Below are positions 16,823-24,653 of a stretch of 64,000 nucleotides of DNA, in pieces. This stretch comes from JANNXQ01 sp038238555 (GTDB taxonomy: Bacteria; Verrucomicrobiota; Verrucomicrobiia; Chthoniobacterales; Chthoniobacteraceae), in NCBI GenBank assembly GCA_038238555.1, contig JBBRXP010000002.1, positions 1 to 64,000 of the forward strand, in the 5' to 3' direction. The position numbers and the translations under genes are program-made. The notes under the pieces were generated by a model, which worked only from the letters and a program-made list of their open reading frames with translations, ran no database searches and had not been told where the DNA came from. Position 1 is the first letter of the stretch; each line of letters begins with the position of its first letter.

Positions 16823-17934
16823 CTGCCCCTGGAAGAAACATTAGCTACTGGCTCGGCTGACAGCGACGCGCTGGACGCGGGGAGGACAACGCGAAACTCA
16901 GTCCAGCCGGCGCGATACTCCGGTTCGCCGACGAGCACGATGCGAATCTCGCCTTCGTGCACGCGGATGATTTCGCGACAGATGCTCAGGCCCAGCCCGT
17001 GCCCGCCCACTCGCCGGTCACGCGCCTGGTCCGCGCGGTAGAAGCGATCGAAGACGCGGGCCGCCTGCTCGGGCGTGAGCACGGCGCCGGTGTTTGCCAC
17101 GGAGAGCACGGGGCGCTCGGCGTGCGCGAAAAGCCGGATACTCAGCGCGCCGCCTGGCTCGTTATATTTCACGGCGTTGTCGAAAAGATTGAGCAGCACC
17201 TGGCGGAGGAATTGTGCGTGCGCATGCACGATCACTCCGGGAGCAATCTCCGCCGTGAGCCGGATGCCGCGGTGCGCGGAAAGGATCTCCGCATCTTCGA
17301 GCAGCTCGCCAAGCAGCGTGCTGAAATCCACGGGCTCGCGATCCAGGTGGAAACGGCCGGCATCGGCCTGTGAGAGGAGCAGCAGGCCTTCGGTGATGGC
17401 GACGAGCCGCAGCGTTTCTTCGAGAAGATTGAGCAGCAGCCGCTCTTGTGCGGGCGGCACGTCGGGTGCGCGCAAGGCTTCCTCGATCTCGCCGCGCAGC
17501 ACGGTGAGCGGCGTCTTGAGTTCGTGGGAAGCGTCGGCGGCGAAGCGCGTGGCCTGGCCGAAGCTCGCTTCGAGCCGATCGATCATTTCATTCCACGCGG
17601 TGATGAGCCGGCCGATCTCGTCGCGCGCGGCGGGCAACGGCAGGCGCCGATCGAGCCGGTGCGCGGTCATCTGCTCGGCCGCCGCGGCGATACGCTTCAC
17701 CGGCGCGAGCGCGCGGCGTGCGATCCACCCAGTGCCGAGCGCCACGAGCGCGAGGGCCACGGGTCCGGCGGTGAGGAAAGCCAGCAGCAGATCGTTGCGC
17801 GTCTCCGCGTCGAGTGGAGCGACTCCCTCGCGATCCAGGCGCCACGAGACGCTGGCTCCCAAGAGCGCGAGCACGATGCCGACGAGCGCCGCAGTGTAGA
17901 AGGAGAGCTTCCAGCGCAGCGGCCAGCGGCTCAT
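16819..17934 (-). CDS. Sensor histidine kinase (HAMP-HisKA-HATPase)
   Basis: This 371-residue protein has two transmembrane helices (about 12-30 and 52-70) around a very short periplasmic loop, a HAMP-like linker (RRALAPVKRIAAAAEQM), the dimerisation helix with phospho-acceptor H137 (DASHELKTPLTVLRGEIE), an N-box (LLNLFDNAVKYNEPGG), and G boxes (HGLGLSICREIIRVHEG). It is a full active-looking kinase. The normal partner response regulator is missing: downstream is a GT87 gene with a 4-base overlap and upstream an aminotransferase. It is therefore an orphan here. Confidence 0.9.
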   Translation of the reverse strand: MSRWPLRWKLSFYTAALVGIVLALLGASVSWRLDREGVAPLDAETRNDLLLAFLTAGPVALALVALGTGWIARRALAPVKRIAAAAEQMTAHRLDRRLPLPAARDEIGRLITAWNEMIDRLEASFGQATRFAADASHELKTPLTVLRGEIEEALRAPDVPPAQERLLLNLLEETLRLVAITEGLLLLSQADAGRFHLDREPVDFSTLLGELLEDAEILSAHRGIRLTAEIAPGVIVHAHAQFLRQVLLNLFDNAVKYNEPGGALSIRLFAHAERPVLSVANTGAVLTPEQAARVFDRFYRADQARDRRVGGHGLGLSICREIIRVHEGEIRIVLVGEPEYRAGWTEFRVVLPASSASLSAEPVANVSSRGR

Positions 17935-17944
17935 GGCGCCTCCT

Positions 17945-19036
17945 TCAAGGCGACAGGAGTGTCGCCTCTCCCAGCGAGTCGTCGAGCGCGGCGGTCAGCT
18001 CGCTCATGGTCTCGCGCGTTTCGTCGCCCATGTTGGAGATGCGGAAGGTGGCGCCCTTTAGCTTGCCGTAACCGCCGTCGATCAGGAAGCCGTGGCGCGA
18101 TTTGAGACTCGCCACCAAAGCCGCCACGTCGATGCCCTTGTTATTGGCGACGCACGTGAGCGAGCGCGAGCGATAGCCTTCCGGCGCGAAGAAATCGAAG
18201 CCGCGGCCCCGCACCCAGTCATGCACCATCGCGTGGGTCTCCGCGTGCCTCGCGTGCCGCGCCGCGACGCCTTCGGTGAAGATGTCGTCGAGCTTCGAAG
18301 CCAGCGCGTAGATGTGCGAGATCGACGGTGTGGAGGGTGTCATGTCTTGCTCCTGATTTTTTTTGAATTCGAGGAAGTCGAAGTAATAGCCGCGCCCTTC
18401 CACATTTGTGGCGCGCGCAAATGCTTTCTCGCTCGCGGAGAAAAGTGCCAGCCCGGGCGGCATCGCCAGCGCTTTCTGCGAACCGGTGAGCAGCACGTCG
18501 AGACCGAGCGCGTCCATCGGGATCGGCAGCGTGGAGAACGAAGAGACGCTGTCCACGATCGAGCACACGTCGGGATATTTGCGCAACACTTCCGCCAGCT
18601 CCTCGATGGGCGACATCACGCCGGTGGAGGTTTCGTTGTGAATGATCGTCACCGCGTCGAATCCGCCCGCGCTGAGCGCGGCGTCGAGCGGCTCGGGCCG
18701 GATGGGCTGGCCCCATTCGACTTGCAGCGCCACGGCTTGCTTGCCGCACTTCTTTGCGACATCCAGCCACTTGTCGGAAAATGCGCCGCACATGCAGGCG
18801 AGAACCTTGCCGGAGCCGACGAGATTGCGAAGCGCGCCTTCCATCACGCCCCACGCGCTCGAGGTGGAAAGGAACACGGGCTGCGTGGTGCCAAAGAGTT
18901 GCTGGAGCCGCGGATGGATGGCGGCGTAGAGCTTTTTGAACTCGCCGCTGCGATGCCCGATCATGGGCTGGCAAAAGGCGCGGAATGTTTTCTCCGACAC
19001 CTGGACGGGCCCGGGGATGAAAAGTTTAGGGGCCAT
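17945..19036 (-). CDS. Class V aminotransferase (alanine/serine-glyoxylate type)
   Basis: This 363-residue PLP enzyme begins KLFIPGPVQVSEKTFRAFCQ, the usual opening of the alanine-glyoxylate/serine-glyoxylate aminotransferase group. The PLP lysine is in LLTGSQKALAMPPGLALFS and HNETSTGVMSPIEEL is the substrate-side motif. A role in glyoxylate, glycine or serine metabolism is likely. The last codons (EATLLSP and stop) are formed by a copy of a short palindromic repeat at 17948-17967, so the natural C-terminus has been replaced. It starts immediately before the stop of the upstream dehydrogenase gene, suggesting an operon. Confidence 0.85.
   Translation of the reverse strand: MAPKLFIPGPVQVSEKTFRAFCQPMIGHRSGEFKKLYAAIHPRLQQLFGTTQPVFLSTSSAWGVMEGALRNLVGSGKVLACMCGAFSDKWLDVAKKCGKQAVALQVEWGQPIRPEPLDAALSAGGFDAVTIIHNETSTGVMSPIEELAEVLRKYPDVCSIVDSVSSFSTLPIPMDALGLDVLLTGSQKALAMPPGLALFSASEKAFARATNVEGRGYYFDFLEFKKNQEQDMTPSTPSISHIYALASKLDDIFTEGVAARHARHAETHAMVHDWVRGRGFDFFAPEGYRSRSLTCVANNKGIDVAALVASLKSRHGFLIDGGYGKLKGATFRISNMGDETRETMSELTAALDDSLGEATLLSP
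17948..17967. repeat. Palindrome AGGCGAC-AGGAGT-GTCGCCT
   Basis: A 7-bp perfect stem with loop AGGAGT. The same palindrome core occurs in the reverse orientation at 59422-59439. This copy lies inside the 3' end of the aminotransferase gene and supplies its last codons. Confidence 0.75.
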
Positions 19037-20191
19037 CTACCCGAGCTTTTTCACTTTCTCCCACCGGCCTGTCTTGGCCGACTTCAGCACGGCGTCGCAC
19101 ACATATTGCGTCTCGAGCGCGTCGCGGAATGTCGGCCCCACGGCCTTGCGCTTGCCGCCGCCGAGCGTGGCGAAGAAGTCGGCAACTTGATGCACGAAGG
19201 TGTGCTCGTAGCCGATCTGCAGGCCGGGCACCCACCAGTGCTTCATGTAAGGCTGATCGCCATCGGTAACGTGGATCGAGCGCCAGCCTCGGGTGAGACC
19301 GCCATCGCGGTGATCGAAGTATTGCAGCCGGTGCAGGTCGTGGAGATCCCAGAACACGGAGGCGTTTTCGCCGTTGACCTCAAACGTGTAGAGCGCCTTG
19401 TGGCCGCGGGCGTAGCGCGTGGACTCGAAGGTGGCGAGCGATCCATTTTCAAACCGGCACAGGAAGGCGCACGCGTCGTCGATGCCCACTTTCTCGACCT
19501 TGCCGGTGAGCGCATGCTTGCGTTGCTTGACGAAGGTCTCCGTCATCGCGGTCACTTCGGTGATGGAGCCATTGAGCCAGATGGCCGTGTCGATGCAGTG
19601 CGCCAGCAGGTCGCCGGTCACGCCGCTGCCGGCGGCTTTGGCGTCGAGCCGCCACAAGCCGGCGCCGCCTTGCGGGAGGTCGGCATTGATCGTCCAATCC
19701 TGGAGGAACTTTGCCCGGTAGTGGAAAATCTTTCCGAGCTTGCCTTCGTCGATGAGCTGCTTGGCGAGGGTCACTGCGGGGACGCGGCGATAGTTATACC
19801 ACACAATGTTAGGCACGCCTGATTTCTCGATCGCCCGGACCATCGTCTCGCCCTGCCGGCCATCGAGCGCGAGCGGCTTTTCGCACATCACGATCTTGCC
19901 CGCGCGGGCCGCGGCGATGGCGATCTCGGCGTGACTGTCGTTGGGCGTGCAGATGTCAATGAGCTCGATGTCGGCGCGCTCGACGAGCTTGCGCCAGTCG
20001 GTCTCGACGCTCTGAAATCCCCAATTGTCCGCGTAAGCCTTTACCTTCGCGGCATCGCGTCCGCACGCTGCCTGGAGCACGGGCCGCACGGGGAGATCGA
20101 AAAAATGCGGCGCCTGGCAAAAGCCATTTGCATGGGTGCGCCCCATGAAGCCGTAGCCGACGATGCCGATGTGGATGGGTTTTTTTGGCAT
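19037..20191 (-). CDS. Gfo/Idh/MocA-family oxidoreductase
   Basis: This is a 384-residue NAD(P)-dependent dehydrogenase. The nucleotide-binding N-terminus is IGIVGYGFMGRTHANGF (G-x-G-x-x-G), and the family motif is KIVMCEKPLALDGRQGETMV with the catalytic-region E-K-P. A second domain follows from about residue 130 with GVTGDLLAHCIDTAIWLNGS, including the conserved D-x-x-x-H-x-x-D. It likely oxidises or epimerises a sugar or inositol derivative. It is the first gene of a minus-strand run whose next gene starts 1 base past its stop. The exact substrate is not deducible. Confidence 0.9.
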   Translation of the reverse strand: MPKKPIHIGIVGYGFMGRTHANGFCQAPHFFDLPVRPVLQAACGRDAAKVKAYADNWGFQSVETDWRKLVERADIELIDICTPNDSHAEIAIAAARAGKIVMCEKPLALDGRQGETMVRAIEKSGVPNIVWYNYRRVPAVTLAKQLIDEGKLGKIFHYRAKFLQDWTINADLPQGGAGLWRLDAKAAGSGVTGDLLAHCIDTAIWLNGSITEVTAMTETFVKQRKHALTGKVEKVGIDDACAFLCRFENGSLATFESTRYARGHKALYTFEVNGENASVFWDLHDLHRLQYFDHRDGGLTRGWRSIHVTDGDQPYMKHWWVPGLQIGYEHTFVHQVADFFATLGGGKRKAVGPTFRDALETQYVCDAVLKSAKTGRWEKVKKLG

Positions 20192-20507
20192 GAGTGGTGG
20201 GGGTTTTGGGATGAAAGGGCGCGCATCTCAGCAGGGAACAGCGCGGCTGGCAACTGTGGAGCAATGGAGCCGATGCTTTCTCCGAATTGCTCCAGATGGA
20301 TTCTGCCCGCCATGAAGGCTGGACTCCAACTGCTGCGACGAAGAAGTCGGGGGCGAAGTCGCCGAACTCATGCTGTTGTGCCGCATCACTCTCGCATTGC
20401 CTTCACCTCCTACGCTCCGTATCCGCAGGCGTCGCCGCTCGGCGGAGAAAAGCTACGGCGACCAACAGGCGGCGAAGGCGCGCGGGTGATTCCACCGGAT
20501 TCCAGCC
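20192..20507. other. Divergent intergenic region
   Basis: This is a 316-base gap between a minus-strand dehydrogenase and a plus-strand sulfatase. Short open frames here have no protein-like composition. I see no strong promoter, operator or RNA fold; it must nevertheless hold the promoters of both flanking genes. Confidence 0.5.
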
Positions 20508-21923
20508 ATGAAATCACTGCCCAGCATTCGCACCCTCTCCCTCCTTGCCGCCTTCACCATCTCGCTGTTGCAAACGCGCGCTGCTGAAAGCAAGCCGAAC
20601 ATTCTTTGGATCATCGCGGAAGACATCGGCCCGGATCTCGGCTGCTATGGCGATCCCGACTCGCGCACGCCGAAGCTCGACCAGCTCGCGGCGGAAGGAC
20701 GGCTCTATCGCAATGCTTACAGCACCGGCCCGGTGTGCTCCTCTTCGCGCTCGGCGTTTTGCACGGGAGTGTATCAGACTTCCTTTGGCGCGCAGCATCA
20801 CCGCAGTCATCGCGGCGATGGTTATAAACTGCCAGCGGGTGTGCGGCTCATCACCGAGCGGCTGCGCGAGGTGGGTTACTTTACTGCCAATGTCCGCACG
20901 CTGCCGTCGGCGCTGGGTTTCAATGGCGCGGGGAAGACGGATTGGAATTTCACGCCCGATCAAAAGCCGTTCGATTCGGATCATTGGGCGGACTTGAAAT
21001 CGCATCAGCCGTTTTACGCGCAGGTTAATCTGCACGAGACGCACCGGCCTTACGAAAAAGCGAGGACCAATCCGACCGATCCCGCGAAGGTTACGCTGCC
21101 GCCGTATCTCGCGGATGATCCCGTGGCTCACGAAGATTGGGCGGTGTATCACGATGCGATCAACGATCTCGATGCAAAGGTGGGCGCGGTGCTCGGCTTA
21201 TTGAAAGGCGAAGGGCTGGCGGATAACACGATCGTCTTTTTCTTCGGCGATCATGGACGCGAATGCTTTCGCGGAAAATACTTCGCGTATGAACAAGGCT
21301 GTCATGACTCGTTGATCGTGCGCTGGCCGGGTAAGTTGCCGGCGGGCACTCAGAGCGATGAGTTGGTAAGTCTCATCGACGTTACCGCCACGTCGCTATC
21401 GCTCGCCGGGATTAAGTTGCCCGCGGACTTTCACGGCCAGCCGTTCCTGGGTTCTGACGCGCGCAAACGTGAGTATTTATTTACCGCGCGCGACCGCATC
21501 GACGATACCCTCGACCGCGTGCGCACCGTGCGCGATGCGCGTTTCAAATACATGCGCAACTTCGAGCCGGAGCGGCCTTACATCCAGCCGATGCCCTATG
21601 CCGAGCACACCAATCCGAACTTCAACCTGATGAAGGAGCTGTTTGCCGCGGGCAAACTCAATGCGGATCAGTCCAAGTTTATGGCCGCGCATCGCCCCGC
21701 CGAGGAGCTATACGATTTGCAAGACGATCCGTGGGAATTTCACAACCTCGCCGCCGCGCCTGAGCACGCAGCCACGCTCAAGCGCCTGCGCGAAACGCTG
21801 GATGGCTGGATGAAGGACACGCACGACCAGGGCGACATTCCCGAAGACCCGGCGGCGTTGCGCAAGACTCTCGAAGATCATGCGCGCAAGATGAAGAAGG
21901 ACTTCGGCACGGGCAACCAATGA
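20508..21923 (+). CDS. Secreted sulfatase, heparan N-sulfatase-like (S1_8 type)
   Basis: This 471-residue protein has a signal peptide and reads NILWIIAEDIGPDLGCYGDP (metal ligands E-D in place of D-D). The active-site motif begins at C77 and is C-S-S-S-R rather than C-x-P-S-R. GVYQTSFGAQHHRSHRGDGY and FFFGDHGRECFRGKYFAYEQ complete a pattern close to N-sulfoglucosamine sulfohydrolases and bacterial S1_8 enzymes. The missing proline is tolerated in some sulfatases, since Cys and Arg are the key residues, but slows maturation in some systems. It probably acts on sulfated glycan ends outside the cytoplasm. Confidence 0.85.
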   Translation: MKSLPSIRTLSLLAAFTISLLQTRAAESKPNILWIIAEDIGPDLGCYGDPDSRTPKLDQLAAEGRLYRNAYSTGPVCSSSRSAFCTGVYQTSFGAQHHRSHRGDGYKLPAGVRLITERLREVGYFTANVRTLPSALGFNGAGKTDWNFTPDQKPFDSDHWADLKSHQPFYAQVNLHETHRPYEKARTNPTDPAKVTLPPYLADDPVAHEDWAVYHDAINDLDAKVGAVLGLLKGEGLADNTIVFFFGDHGRECFRGKYFAYEQGCHDSLIVRWPGKLPAGTQSDELVSLIDVTATSLSLAGIKLPADFHGQPFLGSDARKREYLFTARDRIDDTLDRVRTVRDARFKYMRNFEPERPYIQPMPYAEHTNPNFNLMKELFAAGKLNADQSKFMAAHRPAEELYDLQDDPWEFHNLAAAPEHAATLKRLRETLDGWMKDTHDQGDIPEDPAALRKTLEDHARKMKKDFGTGNQ

Positions 21924-21990
21924 GCCCCGCGAAGGAAAAGGAAGAACTGCTCCGCTTCCGCGCCATGCGGCTGCGGAGGGATCGCGCCAT
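21921..21990 (+). pseudogene. Relic of an antitoxin gene
   Basis: The bases between the two sulfatases translate as KEKEELLRFRAMRLRRDRAM. The intact antitoxin at 26955 contains QKEELLRFLAMRLRKERTLP, so nearly the same peptide occurs in both places. The DNA is also similar (GGAAGAACTGCTCCGCTTCC in both). No start codon or remainder of the gene is present. It is therefore a leftover piece of a related antitoxin gene. Confidence 0.55.
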
Positions 21991-22002
21991 GCCGCAGCCT
22001 TT

Positions 22003-23481
22003 ATGAAAAGTTTTCGCACCCTCTTGAATCTTTGCACCGCCCTGCTTTTGCTGGCCGCTCCGGCCTTCGCCGCCGAGCCGGCCCGCCCGAATTTCATCGT
22101 CGTGGTCGCCGATGACCTCGGCTACGGCGACCTCGCTTGCTACGGGCACAAGATCATCCAGTCGCCCAACCTCGACCGTTTTGCCGCGGAGGGCGTAAGG
22201 CTCACGAGTTGTTACGCGGCGAGCGCGGTGTGCTCGCCTTCGCGCGCCGCGCTGATGACCGGCCGCACGCCGACGCGCATGGGCATTCACGATGCGATCC
22301 CGATGCTCTCGCCGATGCATCTGCGGCGCGAGGAAGTGACCATCGCCACGCTGCTCCACCGCGCGGGCTACGCGACGGCGCACATCGGCAAGTGGCATCT
22401 CAACGGACTCTTCAACGATCCCGCGCAGCCGCAGCCGGGCGATCACGGGTTCGAGTATTGGTTCTCGACGCAAAACGTCGCGCTGCCCAATCACCGCAAC
22501 CCGACGAACTTCGTTCGCAATGGAAAAGCGGTCGGCGAATTACCTGGCTATTCGGGCGAGATCCTCGCCGATGACACCATCCGCTGGCTTGGCGAGGAGC
22601 GGGATAAAACCAAACCGTTTTTCCTCTACCTCTGCTTTCACGAGCCGCATGAGCCGATCGCGACCGACAAGCGCTTCACCGATCTCTACCCTTTTCCCGA
22701 CGACCCGGCCCGCGCGGCGCACCACGGGAATATCACGCAACTCGACGATGCCTTTGGCCGCGTGATGCGCGCGCTCGACGCGCAGGGATTGCGCGAAAAC
22801 ACGCTCGTCTTTTTCACCAGCGACAACGGCCCCGCGCTCACGCCGATGCATCCGCACGGCTCGGCCGGTCCGCTCCGCGCGAACAAAGCGCATCTCTACG
22901 AAGGCGGCATCCGCGTGCCGGGCATGGTCCGCTGGCCGGGCCACACGAAGCCCGGCGCGGTGTCCGACGAGCCGGTGAGCGGCGTGGACATTTTGCCAAC
23001 GCTCTGCGCCATCGCGGGCGTTGCCGCGCGCGGCGACCGCAAGCTCGATGGCGCGAATATTCTCCCGCTTTTCGAGGGCAGGCCGGTGCCGCGCGCGACG
23101 CCGCTTTACTGGCAATATCATCGCGCGATCAGCCCGCCGAAAGTGGCGATGCGCATCGGCGATTGGAAAATCCTCGGGCGCCTCAACGCGCCCAAGCCGC
23201 CGTCGCCGCCGAGCATCACCGAGGAAAGCCAGCGCGCTTACAAGAGTGCCGATGTCGCCGAGTGCGAACTCTACAACCTGCGCGAAGACATCGGCGAAAG
23301 CCACGACCTCGCCGCCCAGGAACCTGAGCGCCTTAAGACGATGACCGCCGCGCTCGAGAAGGTGTATCGCGAGGCGCGCGACGAAAGCCCGGTATGGCCG
23401 CCGTGGGAGTTTTCAAATTACGACGCTTCGCGCATCCAGTGGCCGCCTTACTGGAAACCTACCATTCCCAAGAAGAAGTGA
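22003..23481 (+). CDS. Secreted sulfatase, arylsulfatase A type
   Basis: This 492-residue protein has a signal peptide (MKSFRTLLNLCTALLLLAAP) then FIVVVADDLGYGDLACYGHK, with the metal ligands at D37-D38. The active-site motif is C-S-P-S-R at C77, followed by AALMTGRTPTRMG. TAHIGKWHLNGLF and VFFTSDNGPALTPMHPHG provide the remaining Lys/His and Asp/Asn residues. All catalytic positions look intact. It belongs to the arylsulfatase A/N-acetylgalactosamine-6-sulfatase branch. It lies 79 bases after the previous sulfatase on the same strand and may act on a different position of the same glycan. Confidence 0.9.
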   Translation: MKSFRTLLNLCTALLLLAAPAFAAEPARPNFIVVVADDLGYGDLACYGHKIIQSPNLDRFAAEGVRLTSCYAASAVCSPSRAALMTGRTPTRMGIHDAIPMLSPMHLRREEVTIATLLHRAGYATAHIGKWHLNGLFNDPAQPQPGDHGFEYWFSTQNVALPNHRNPTNFVRNGKAVGELPGYSGEILADDTIRWLGEERDKTKPFFLYLCFHEPHEPIATDKRFTDLYPFPDDPARAAHHGNITQLDDAFGRVMRALDAQGLRENTLVFFTSDNGPALTPMHPHGSAGPLRANKAHLYEGGIRVPGMVRWPGHTKPGAVSDEPVSGVDILPTLCAIAGVAARGDRKLDGANILPLFEGRPVPRATPLYWQYHRAISPPKVAMRIGDWKILGRLNAPKPPSPPSITEESQRAYKSADVAECELYNLREDIGESHDLAAQEPERLKTMTAALEKVYREARDESPVWPPWEFSNYDASRIQWPPYWKPTIPKKK

Positions 23482-23530
23482 AGCCCGTTTGCCGCAAGCG
23501 GAGATCTTTCGTCTTCGCCGCCATGATTAT

Positions 23531-23674
23531 GCGGCGACACCGCCTTCGGATGGTCCGCAGGTGGCTGGATGGCGAGACCTCACCCACCCGCGGAACTTCC
23601 CAAGGCGGTGTCGTCGCTCGTGCCGCGCTCTGCCACCGCACTACAAGGCGGTGCGCGTCCCAACAGCCGCGGCA
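23531..23674. repeat. Tandem pair of complex hairpins (MITE-like)
   Basis: Two adjacent imperfect palindromes fill the 263-base gap before the DUF1080-like gene. In the first, GCGGCGACACCGCCTT (23531-23546) pairs with AAGGCGGTGTCGTCGC (23602-23617), with an inner stem TCCGCAGGTGG/CCACCCGCGGA. In the second, TGCCGCG (23621) pairs with CGCGGCA near 23668-23674 and an inner stem CACCGC/GCGGTG. There are no coding features. The composite resembles a non-autonomous repeat element. Confidence 0.65.
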
Positions 23675-23744
23675 CTTTCAAATTGTGATGAGAGGCGGTA
23701 TTCGCGACACTCATCGCCGCGCTGAAAACCGCAAAATCAAAACC

Positions 23745-24470
23745 ATGAAACTCCCGCTCCTCCTCCTCCTCCTGCTCACCATTCTGCCCGCCCTCGCCGC
23801 CGACGATGCGGCGTTGGTCAAAGCGCGCGGCGCGCTGCTGTTTGAAGACGACTTCAATCGCGACGAATCCACGTCTGACAAGGAAGAGATCGGCAACGGC
23901 TGGACCACCAACAGCGCCTCCCGCGCGAAGGGCGCGAAGCAGGTGGACCTCGATCACGGCGCGATGCACGTCACCAAGGCAGCCGTCGCGGATCACGGCG
24001 TCTCCATTGTGCGTGCCGCCGCTTTTCAAGACGGGGCGGTGCAGTTGAAATTCAAGCTCGGCCCCGGCGACGACCTCGGGCTGGACTTCGCGGATAGCGA
24101 GCTGAAGACGGTTCATGCCGGGCATCTTTTCGTCGCGCGAATCACGTTGAAGGGCGTCACGCTCACCGATCACAAGACCGGCGGGATGGACAACAAGATT
24201 CACGAACGCCGCTTGGCGGGCGACAAGTCGCCCGAGCTGGCCGCGCTGCTCAAGACGAAGACCGCCAGCTTTCCCCTCGATCTCAAAGCGGATGACTGGC
24301 ACGCGCTGCTCGTCGTGGTGGAAGGCGACGTGATCCGTGCGACGCTCGACGGCAAACCCGCCGGTGAGTTCAAGTCCGAAGGCATCGCCCATCCATCCAA
24401 ACGCGCGCTCCGGCTCGCGGTGAACAAATCCGCCTGGGTGGATGAGGTGAAAATCTGGAAGCTCAAGTGA
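23745..24470 (+). CDS. Secreted DUF1080-like (concanavalin-fold) protein
   Basis: This 241-residue protein has a leucine-rich signal peptide (MKLPLLLLLLLTILPALAAD). The mature part starts LLFEDDFNRDESTSDKEEIG and continues with AVQLKFKLGPGDDLGLDF and ends VNKSAWVDEVKIWKLK. This is the beta-sandwich pattern of DUF1080/3-keto-disaccharide hydrolase-like proteins of PVC bacteria, which bind or hydrolyse sugars. No catalytic residue can be assigned. Start 23745 follows directly on the hairpin element; no Shine-Dalgarno sequence is obvious. Confidence 0.65.
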   Translation: MKLPLLLLLLLTILPALAADDAALVKARGALLFEDDFNRDESTSDKEEIGNGWTTNSASRAKGAKQVDLDHGAMHVTKAAVADHGVSIVRAAAFQDGAVQLKFKLGPGDDLGLDFADSELKTVHAGHLFVARITLKGVTLTDHKTGGMDNKIHERRLAGDKSPELAALLKTKTASFPLDLKADDWHALLVVVEGDVIRATLDGKPAGEFKSEGIAHPSKRALRLAVNKSAWVDEVKIWKLK

Positions 24471-24487
24471 TCCTCTGAAAGCCTCGC

Positions 24488-24627
24488 CGCGCGAAGTCCA
24501 TGTCTTCGACGACACCGGCCGCGAAGTGCCGGGCTTCCGCGCGCCCGCGCTCGTACAAACGGCGCGGCCTTCACCGAACTGCGCCTCGCCGAAACCTGGA
24601 GCGCGGCGATTGTGCGGGGCAAGTAAA
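24488..24627 (+). pseudogene. C-terminal relic of an unidentified gene
   Basis: The sequence after the DUF1080-like gene reads PREVHVFDDTGREVPGFRAP in one frame and then AFTELRLAETWSAAIVRGK followed by a stop in another. Both have protein-like composition. A frameshift or deletion near 24560 separates them. The family is not recognised. Confidence 0.35.
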
Positions 24628-24653
24628 GCGTCCATCCCATGAATGACATTCCT

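Noticed and set aside
18092..19822. A 576-codon open frame on the plus strand
   Set aside because: It is antisense to the aminotransferase and dehydrogenase genes, both of which have clear motifs.
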